A model generated the notes under the pieces. The model searched no databases. It was not told where the DNA came from and was given only the letters and a program-made list of their open reading frames with translations. A program made the position numbers and the translations under genes. From assembly GCA_025449615.1 (NCBI GenBank), contig JANWJA010000115.1:1-12693 (forward strand): DNA of 12,693 nucleotides, read 5' to 3'. Numbering within the stretch: position 1 is the stretch's first letter; every line of letters starts with the position of its first letter. This document shows positions 8,533 through 12,693 of the stretch, in pieces. Source of the stretch: Methyloceanibacter sp. Lineage in GTDB: Bacteria > Pseudomonadota > Alphaproteobacteria > Rhizobiales > Methyloligellaceae.

Positions 8533-9144
8533 CTAGAATTTGACCTGTGGCGCCTTGGTGGTCTCTTCGGCGACAGTGAAGTTCTGCATCTCCTGGGCGT
8601 CAGGATAGAGCAGCGCGCGCCACCAGCGGCCGGGGATGGTCTTGATCTCGGTGTTGTAGTCCTTCACCGCGTTGATGTAGTCGTGCCGGGCAATCGAGAT
8701 GCGGTTCTCGGTGCCTTCGAGCTGCGACTGCAACGTCAAAAAGTTCTGGTTCGACTTGAGGTCGGGATAGGCCTCGCTGATGGCGAGCAGACGTCCGAGG
8801 GCCCCGGTCAGCTGGCTCTGGGCTTCCTGAAATTTCTGGAAGGCCTCCGGATTGGTGAGGATATCGGCCGGAAGCTGTACCTGCGTCGCCTTGGCGCGCG
8901 CTTCGGTTACCTCGGTGAACACCTTCTCTTCTTGCGTGGCGTAGCCCTTCACCGTCTCCACGAGATTGGGAATGAGGTCGGCGCGGCGCTGATATTGGTT
9001 GAGCACGTCGCTCCAGGCGGCCTTGGCCTTCTCCTGCAAGGTTGGGATGGTGTTGATGCCACAACCGGCGAGCACCATGCCGGCAATCACAACACCAAGC
9101 ACGCGAAACGCGCTACCGAAGCGCGGATGTGACAGTGCCAACAT
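8533..9144 (-). CDS. lemA: LemA family lipoprotein
   Basis: A 203-residue LemA-family protein of unknown biochemical role, expected to be a helical-bundle domain anchored at the membrane. The N terminus has a lipoprotein signal with lipobox LAGC ending at Cys28, which would be lipidated. The family core follows directly: NTIPTLQEKAKAAWSDVLNQ (31-50), YQRRADLIPNLVETVKGYA (51-69), EKVFTEVTEARAKA (73-86), QSQLTGALGRLLAISEAYPD (109-128), LKSNQNFLTLQSQLEGTENR (129-148) and IARHDYINAVKDYN (151-164). A very good ribosome binding site (AAAGGGAGG, complement of 9150-9158) supports the ATG at 9144. This is the first gene of the minus-strand unit, followed by two TPM genes and a UMF1 transporter. The name lemA follows family usage. 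It is not the unrelated Pseudomonas sensor kinase once also called LemA. Confidence 0.95.
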   Translation of the reverse strand: MLALSHPRFGSAFRVLGVVIAGMVLAGCGINTIPTLQEKAKAAWSDVLNQYQRRADLIPNLVETVKGYATQEEKVFTEVTEARAKATQVQLPADILTNPEAFQKFQEAQSQLTGALGRLLAISEAYPDLKSNQNFLTLQSQLEGTENRISIARHDYINAVKDYNTEIKTIPGRWWRALLYPDAQEMQNFTVAEETTKAPQVKF

Positions 9145-9187
9145 GGCATCCTCCCTTTACAAGTGGCCCAAATTGCTCGTCGCACGG

Positions 9188-9216
9188 GATGTATTGGCGG
9201 CGCCTACCGGAAGCAA
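9188..9216 (-). promoter_or_regulatory. Candidate promoter of the lemA operon
   Basis: On the minus strand TTGCTT (complement of 9211-9216) is followed after 17 bases by TACATC (complement of 9188-9193). The spacing suits a housekeeping sigma factor and the putative -10 ends 44 bases before the lemA start. Both hexamers match the consensus only partly, so this is a weak call based on spacing and position. Confidence 0.25.
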
Positions 9217-9433
9217 GGGGAATTGCTCATCCGGCTTGTTGCCTGAACGCGGTAAAGCCAGATTCTCGCCTTCGTGTTATCGCGAAGCTGTGCTCCTTAA
9301 CACCTCAGAGCGAGTGCCAGCCTTCTCAGTCGCGCGTATGGGTGTTGCCGGAATGGAACAGGCGCGAGCTAATCGCCACGCGGGGGCCAAACGCCTCGAT
9401 CCGCCCACTCCCGGAACTGCGCAACAAGTCTTA

Positions 9434-9553
9434 GATTCACCAGTGATTCTATTGGCCTGGCGATTCGTGCGGCGGGGCGCAAAACATTGCGCGCTATTAG
9501 GTAATCAGAAGGCATCTACTGGCCAAATTAACCACCCCCGCTTAGTCTGATTC
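9434..9553. promoter_or_regulatory. Cluster of four GANTC (CcrM methylation) sites upstream of the L,D-transpeptidase gene
   Basis: GATTC occurs at 9434-9438, 9445-9449, 9462-9466 and 9549-9553, with a fifth at 9261-9265. GANTC is the target of the cell-cycle methyltransferase CcrM in Alphaproteobacteria, and such sites in promoters can tie transcription to replication through GcrA. The sites are directly visible. A regulatory role is inferred, and no -35/-10 pair could be assigned with confidence. Confidence 0.35.
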
Positions 9554-9559
9554 GCGGGG
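9536..9559 (+). promoter_or_regulatory. GC-rich hairpin in the probable leader of the L,D-transpeptidase mRNA
   Basis: CCCCGC (9536-9541) and GCGGGG (9554-9559) form a perfect 6-base stem around a 12-base loop, ending 19 bases before the ATG at 9579. It has no run of T after it, so it is not a good terminator. It could affect translation or be an operator half-site pair. The loop includes one GANTC site. Confidence 0.25.
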
Positions 9560-9578
9560 ATTTAAGGGACTTACGGGG

Positions 9579-11648
9579 ATGATCGCTGAGGGATCGGCCG
9601 CTGCCGGGTGTGTGAGTATGCGTAAGACGAAATTCGGGGCGGCCGTGGTCGCCGGGAGAGTTATCCGTGGGTTTGCGGTGCTGGCCGCCGTCGCAGCAAT
9701 TGGCTTTGCGCTACCCGCCGAAGCCAAGAAGGACAAGCGCGACGGCAAAGCCGTAGAGGACGGCATCCCGGACATCCATAACGGCGAGCCGATGACGCTG
9801 ATCGTGTCGTTGAGCGCGCAGAAGGTCGACGTTTATCGCGGCACCACGCTTGTGACGACCTCGCAAGTCTCGACCGGCATGCCTGGCCACGCCACCAAGA
9901 CCGGCGTTTTCAGCATCCTCGAGAAGCAACTCTATCACCACTCAAACATCTATAGCGGCGCGCCGATGCCGTGGATGAACCGCATCACCTGGTCGGGCAC
10001 CGCACTTCATGCCGGCGTGGTCCCGGGTTATCCCGCCTCGCATGGTTGCATTAGACTGCCGTTTTCGTTCGCTCCCAAGCTCTACAAGATCACGACGGTC
10101 GGTGAGCACGTGGTCGTGGCGAAGGGGCGGCCAACGCCCGAGATTATCGAGCACCCTGCCTTGTTCCAGCCCTTGCCGCTGCCTTCGGCGCCATCGGTGG
10201 CCAAGGAGCCAGAGCCGGAGCGGCACACGAGTCTGACTTCGGGTGCAAAGCTGGCGGCGGCCATCACCGCGCCAATCGTCCTCGCCAAGGCCGAGATGCC
10301 TAACAGTGCCACGGACGCCCCAAGCGAGGCGGCAAGCGGCACGCCTGAGCTGGACGACGCCGCGACGACCGATGACGGCGAACCCAATCCGGACCGGATC
10401 CATGCGATCACGCCGGCGCCTGTCACAATTCGCAGCCATGCCGTCGGCGAGGCGAAGCCGAGCGAGCCGGAATCGCATGCAGCTCCCGCGCCGAGCGCGG
10501 CAGTCACCACTGACATACCGGCGACCGACTCCCCGGCCGAACCACCGATCGTGTCGCCGCCGATCGCCGAAGCGCCCGCCCCCGACGTCAAGGCCGAGCA
10601 GCCCGTGCCGCAAGCGACCCTGCCAGAGCCTCAGCCCGTTGCCGCGGTTGTCGAGGTCAAGGCCGAACCGGAACCCAAGTCGGAAGCGGCGCCAGAGGCT
10701 CCGGCGGTGTCTCCCGCTCCCGAGATCAAAGCCGAGCCAAAGTCAGAAGCAGCGCTCCCAGAGGCACCGACAGTTTCGCCCGCGCCCGAGATCAAGGCCG
10801 AGCCGGCGCCAGCACAACAAGCCACGCTGACGGCGCCGGCCACCATGACGATACCCTCGCTCAAGCCCCTGACCTCAGCCGAGCTCATCATCGACCATGG
10901 CGCCAAGGCCGCCGCCATTCAGGCAGCCGAACCGCGCTCCGAGGCGCCTTTGCGCGTCCTGATCACGCGCCGTACCAACAGCGACCGCATCATCGGCGTG
11001 CAGAATCTTTTCGTCTCATTGGGTTATCTCGAGCCGCAAAATTTCGACGGCACGATCGGCCGCCCGACGATCACGGCGATCAAGGCGTTCCAGAAGGCGA
11101 ATGGGATGCCGGAAACCGGCAGCTTCAACGATGAGCTGGTGAAGAAGGTCTATGAAGTTGCCGGCAAGGGCGAGCCGCCGGCCGGGCATCTTTGGGTCCG
11201 GCAGGAATTTGGCCGCGTGTTCGACGCCCCGGTGTCCTTCAAGAATCCGGACGAGCCGCTCGGCACTTACGTCTATACCGCGATGAAATTCGCGCCCGGC
11301 GAGACCTCGACCAAATGGATGGCGATCGCGGTGCAAGAGGCCCCGACCAACCCGCTGGACCGCATCGAGATCCCCGACGATTTGCGGCAGAAGATCTCCG
11401 AGCGACTCACTCCCGGCTCGTCTCTGATCATCGCCGACACCGCCATCAATACGGCGAGCCTGACCAAGGGTGCGGACTTCCTGGTTTGGGCAAAGGATTT
11501 GCCGAGCTCGAAGGTGACCGCGGCCTCCTACACCACTGACGAGGACAAACCGAAGGCGAAGAAGCGCTACCGGGCCACGGCGCGGCGCGAGATGCAGATC
11601 CCCTTCCAGCGGCAACAACAACTCTGGTTCGGTCGCGGGCCCTGGTAA
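9579..11648 (+). CDS. L,D-transpeptidase (YkuD family) with long Pro/Ala/Glu linker and C-terminal peptidoglycan-binding domain
   Basis: A periplasmic enzyme expected to cross-link peptidoglycan (3-3 links) or attach outer-membrane proteins to it. Residues 14-49 form a signal peptide beginning MRKTKFG and probably cut after PAEA. The YkuD domain spans about 72-182, with catalytic motif SHGCIRL (154-160), nucleophile Cys157 and upstream His144. Residues about 195-430 are Pro/Ala/Glu-rich and probably disordered, including a tandem repeat. A peptidoglycan-binding-1-like domain lies at about 468-525 (VQNLFVSLGYL, FDGTIGRPTITAIKAFQKAN). A further folded-looking region (535-640) and a basic tail end the 689-residue protein. 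Many related enzymes place the binding domain before the catalytic one. The start is unsure: ATG 9579 has AAGGG about 10 bases upstream, while ATG 9618 gives a more normal signal peptide but no better ribosome binding site. It is divergent from lemA and followed by a strong hairpin. Confidence 0.92.
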   Translation: MIAEGSAAAGCVSMRKTKFGAAVVAGRVIRGFAVLAAVAAIGFALPAEAKKDKRDGKAVEDGIPDIHNGEPMTLIVSLSAQKVDVYRGTTLVTTSQVSTGMPGHATKTGVFSILEKQLYHHSNIYSGAPMPWMNRITWSGTALHAGVVPGYPASHGCIRLPFSFAPKLYKITTVGEHVVVAKGRPTPEIIEHPALFQPLPLPSAPSVAKEPEPERHTSLTSGAKLAAAITAPIVLAKAEMPNSATDAPSEAASGTPELDDAATTDDGEPNPDRIHAITPAPVTIRSHAVGEAKPSEPESHAAPAPSAAVTTDIPATDSPAEPPIVSPPIAEAPAPDVKAEQPVPQATLPEPQPVAAVVEVKAEPEPKSEAAPEAPAVSPAPEIKAEPKSEAALPEAPTVSPAPEIKAEPAPAQQATLTAPATMTIPSLKPLTSAELIIDHGAKAAAIQAAEPRSEAPLRVLITRRTNSDRIIGVQNLFVSLGYLEPQNFDGTIGRPTITAIKAFQKANGMPETGSFNDELVKKVYEVAGKGEPPAGHLWVRQEFGRVFDAPVSFKNPDEPLGTYVYTAMKFAPGETSTKWMAIAVQEAPTNPLDRIEIPDDLRQKISERLTPGSSLIIADTAINTASLTKGADFLVWAKDLPSSKVTAASYTTDEDKPKAKKRYRATARREMQIPFQRQQQLWFGRGPW
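10677..10805 (+). repeat. Tandem repeat in the linker of the L,D-transpeptidase
   Basis: Two adjacent copies encode KSEAAPEAPAVSPAPEIKAE plus Pro (residues 367-387) and KSEAALPEAPTVSPAPEIKA plus Glu-Pro (388-409). They differ by a one-codon insertion, one substitution and several synonymous changes. An earlier partial echo, VEVKAEPEP, lies just upstream. The synonymous differences suggest an old duplication kept under selection for composition. Confidence 0.8.
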
Positions 11649-11672
11649 GCGGCGCCGGAACTGACTTAACGC

Positions 11673-11694
11673 AAGGCCCCCTTTCGGGGGCCTT
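11673..11694. terminator. Strong hairpin, probably a bidirectional terminator
   Basis: AAGGCCCCC (11673-11681), loop TTTC, GGGGGCCTT (11686-11694) form a perfect 9-base stem. On the minus strand the loop reads GAAA, a stable tetraloop. It lies 25 bases after the L,D-transpeptidase stop on the plus strand and about 40 bases after the tRNA-Gly 3' end on the minus strand, so it can end both transcripts. The T tract after the stem is poor on both strands, as is common in GC-rich Alphaproteobacteria. Confidence 0.8.
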
Positions 11695-11733
11695 CGCATA
11701 TCAACGACTTCGATTTGCCCTTTGGAAGAAAAC

Positions 11734-11808
11734 TGGAGCGGGCGATGGGATTCGAACCCACGACCCTAACCTTGGCAAGGTTATGCTCTACCCCTGAGCT
11801 ACACCCGC
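11734..11808 (-). tRNA. tRNA-Gly, anticodon GCC
   Basis: The minus strand folds as a complete tRNA. The 5' acceptor strand GCGGGTG pairs with CGCCCGC (one G-U pair), followed by the discriminator T and an encoded CCA (complement of 11734-11736). The D arm begins AGCTCAGGGGTAGAGC, the anticodon arm is TAACC-TTGCCAA-GGTTA, and the T arm contains GGTTCGAATCC. The anticodon GCC (complement of 11774-11776) reads GGC and GGU glycine codons. There is no intron or variable-arm extension. Confidence 0.97.
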
Positions 11809-11865
11809 ATCCGGCCAACCTCCCGCGCCAAAAGAGAAATTTCCTTTCGCGCATGGGAGGCGGAA

Positions 11866-11894
11866 ATCGGTTTGTAGTTGATCGCCAAACCGAT
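11866..11894. promoter_or_regulatory. Perfect 9-base inverted repeat between tRNA-Gly and the ProXp-ala gene
   Basis: ATCGGTTTG (11866-11874), an 11-base spacer, then CAAACCGAT (11886-11894). The arm centres are 20 bases apart, about two helical turns, which suits a dimeric regulator. A TATAG-like element follows directly on the plus strand (11898-11902), 35 bases before the ProXp-ala start. It could equally be an RNA hairpin. There is no T run on either side, so a terminator is less likely. Confidence 0.4.
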
Positions 11895-11929
11895 GTCTAT
11901 AGCCGCACCAATCGCTTAAGAACGGTGTC

Positions 11930-12421
11930 ATGCCCCTCACCCGCCGGCAGCTTCTGGCCCGACTCGAGGAACTCGGTATCGTCGCGGTCACGGTCGAGCA
12001 CGAGCCGGTGTTCACCGTCGAGCAGTCCACCGAGCTCCGCGAGACACTGCCCGGAGCGCACACGAAGACTCTGTTTCTCGACGACCGCGACGGCCACCTC
12101 GTGCTCGTCGCGGCGAAAGACGACACCAGGGTCAATCTCAAGACGCTGTCAAAACGGCTCGGCACGGGCCGATTCAGCTTCGGCAAGGCGGAGCTGCTCG
12201 CCGAAGTGCTCGGCGTCACACCGGGCTCGGTGACGCCGTTTGCGCTGATCAACGATCGGTGCCGCCATGTCACAGCCGTGGTCGACGCCACGTTGCTCAA
12301 ATTCGACGAGGTTAATTTTCATCCGCTCGAGAATACCGCGACAACGAGGATCGCAACGCGCGATTTGATCCGTTTCATCGAGGCTTGCGGGCACAAGCCC
12401 CAGATTCTTCCTCTCGATTGA
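11930..12421 (+). CDS. Prolyl-tRNA trans-editing deacylase, ProXp-ala / PrdX type (YbaK-like fold)
   Basis: A stand-alone cytoplasmic editing protein of 163 residues, close to the usual length. ProXp-ala hydrolyses alanine wrongly attached to tRNA-Pro, supplementing prolyl-tRNA synthetases that lack a full editing domain, as is typical of Alphaproteobacteria. Family marks are EHEPVFTVEQS (23-33), GAHTKTLFLDD (42-52) with Lys46 as the expected catalytic lysine, VAAKDDTRVNLK (60-71), the Gly/Ser segment GVTPGSVTPFAL (95-106), and VNFHPLENTATTRI (128-141). The ATG at 11930 has only a weak AAGAACGG stretch upstream. The gene stands 54 bases before the thioredoxin-domain gene and is divergent from tRNA-Gly. 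It could also be called YbaK/EbsC-like, but the segments above fit the ProXp-ala branch better than Cys-tRNA deacylase YbaK. Confidence 0.88.
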   Translation: MPLTRRQLLARLEELGIVAVTVEHEPVFTVEQSTELRETLPGAHTKTLFLDDRDGHLVLVAAKDDTRVNLKTLSKRLGTGRFSFGKAELLAEVLGVTPGSVTPFALINDRCRHVTAVVDATLLKFDEVNFHPLENTATTRIATRDLIRFIEACGHKPQILPLD

Positions 12422-12475
12422 GCGCCGGAATGCCCAGTTGCCAAACTGCCCGCCTGAGACCATCTTTGCCCCCAC

Positions 12476-12693
12476 ATGGCGAATGAAATGACCCTGGATA
12501 CCCCAATTCTCGGCGGCGCCGGCGGCGACGATCTCATCAAGGACACGACCACCAAGGATTTCGTCCTTGATGTGGTCGAGGCATCGAAACAGGTGCCGGT
12601 GCTGGTGGATTTCTGGGCCCCTTGGTGCGGGCCCTGCCGGCAACTCACGCCGGTGCTGGAGAAGGCCGTGCGTGCCACCAAGGGCGCGGTGAA
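12476..12693 (+). CDS. Thioredoxin-domain protein, CnoX/YbbN type (3' end missing)
   Basis: Only 72 codons are inside the window. After an N-terminal extension of about 20 residues ([13 protein letters not shown] at 13-25), a thioredoxin fold begins: FVLDVVEAS (29-37), [14 protein letters not shown] (41-54) with both redox cysteines (51 and 54), and [15 protein letters not shown] (56-70). The N-terminal extension and the [12 protein letters not shown] segment are more like CnoX/YbbN co-chaperones, which continue into TPR repeats, than like classical TrxA, which starts directly with the fold. In CnoX the protein protects client proteins from oxidative stress damage and hands them to chaperones. 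The intact WCGPC suggests redox activity, unlike E. coli YbbN with its altered motif. The ATG at 12476 has no clear ribosome binding site, and the Met at residue 5 is an alternative start. The TPR part cannot be seen here. Confidence 0.8.
   Translation, partial: MANEMTLDTPILGGAGGDDLIKDTTTKDFVLDVVEASKQVPVLVDFWAPWCGPCRQLTPVLEKAVRATKGAV

Larger units (their letters stand above)
9145..9578. other. Divergent intergenic region between lemA and the L,D-transpeptidase gene
   Basis: These 434 bases carry no convincing gene. They contain the lemA ribosome binding site and a weak promoter candidate on the minus strand, five GATTC (GANTC) sites, a short inverted repeat GCGCAA-AACA-TTGCGC (9477-9492), and a GC-rich hairpin just before the transpeptidase start (9536-9559). 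Open frames that cross the region have no ribosome binding site or family resemblance and mostly run antisense through lemA. The base composition is visibly more AT-rich than the flanking genes, as expected for regulatory DNA. Confidence 0.7.

Noticed and set aside
9477..9492. Inverted repeat GCGCAA-AACA-TTGCGC
   Set aside because: A short 6-base stem with no T run. It is kept only as part of the intergenic description because it cannot be told from chance.
8999..9550. Plus-strand open frames crossing the lemA / L,D-transpeptidase intergenic region (also 9129-9434)
   Set aside because: They begin in antisense lemA, have no ribosome binding site, and have irregular composition unlike neighbouring genes.
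11666..11854. Minus-strand open frame of 62 codons containing GVEHNLAKVRVVGSNPIARS
   Set aside because: This is the tRNA-Gly sequence itself read as protein, another common false call.
11715..12233. Plus-strand open frame of 172 codons starting near MPFGRKLERAMGFEPTT
   Set aside because: Its N-terminal part is the antisense translation of the tRNA-Gly gene. MGFEPTT-like peptides are a well-known false product of tRNA loci. The rest runs out of frame over the ProXp-ala gene.
12435..12448. Small hairpin CAGTT-GCCA-AACTG between ProXp-ala and the thioredoxin-domain gene
   Set aside because: A 5-base stem without a T run. It may be chance, and the two genes may be co-transcribed.
1..12693. Mobile elements, CRISPR arrays, toxin-antitoxin or defence genes
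   Set aside because: No transposase, integrase, terminal repeats, spaced direct repeats or matching protein families were seen. The tRNA-Gly gene has no integrase or partial tRNA copy beside it.

Overview
The window looks like chromosomal core DNA of an alphaproteobacterium, most likely of the Rhizobiales (Hyphomicrobiales). The evidence is the high GC content, the gene order htpX / rsmB / heparinase-like gene / purH, an alphaproteobacterial-type ProXp-ala next to a CnoX-type thioredoxin, and an L,D-transpeptidase with a long Pro/Ala/Glu linker. No genus can be fixed from sequence reading alone. I see no transposase, phage gene, CRISPR array or other sign of recent transfer.

Left part, plus strand (1-5723): the 3' part of htpX (membrane zinc protease), then rsmB (16S rRNA m5C methyltransferase) 12 bases later. 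After a 149-base gap comes a heparinase II/III-like gene of unknown substrate, and after 54 bases purH, the bifunctional enzyme for the last two steps of IMP synthesis. The purH stop codon overlaps the stop codon of the convergent gene that follows.

Middle part, minus strand (9144 down to 5720): a compact four-gene unit transcribed lemA, ygcG-like TPM protein with a signal peptide, a second membrane TPM protein, then a UMF1-family MFS transporter. The junctions are 14 bases apart, a 1-base overlap and a 20-base overlap, so this is almost certainly one operon. LemA and TPM proteins are a recurrent envelope-associated pair. The tightly coupled transporter is the unusual member.

Right part: a 434-base divergent intergenic region with an unusual number of GANTC (CcrM) sites separates lemA from a plus-strand L,D-transpeptidase (9579-11648). 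This enzyme has its catalytic domain at the N terminus and a peptidoglycan-binding domain near the C terminus, about 300 residues away. A strong GC-rich hairpin follows and probably stops transcription both from this gene and from the minus-strand tRNA-Gly(GCC). A perfect 9-base inverted repeat lies between the tRNA and a plus-strand gene for the trans-editing prolyl-tRNA deacylase ProXp-ala. The window ends inside a thioredoxin-domain gene (CnoX/YbbN type, WCGPC intact).

Overall the window combines housekeeping (IMP synthesis, rRNA modification, translation fidelity, protein quality control) with envelope maintenance (HtpX, LemA/TPM unit, L,D-transpeptidase, heparinase-like protein). I did not find a clear, wholly new system. 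The best candidates for something undescribed are the LemA-TPM-TPM-UMF1 operon, the heparinase-like protein with an atypical active-site region, and the putative cell-cycle-controlled L,D-transpeptidase promoter.
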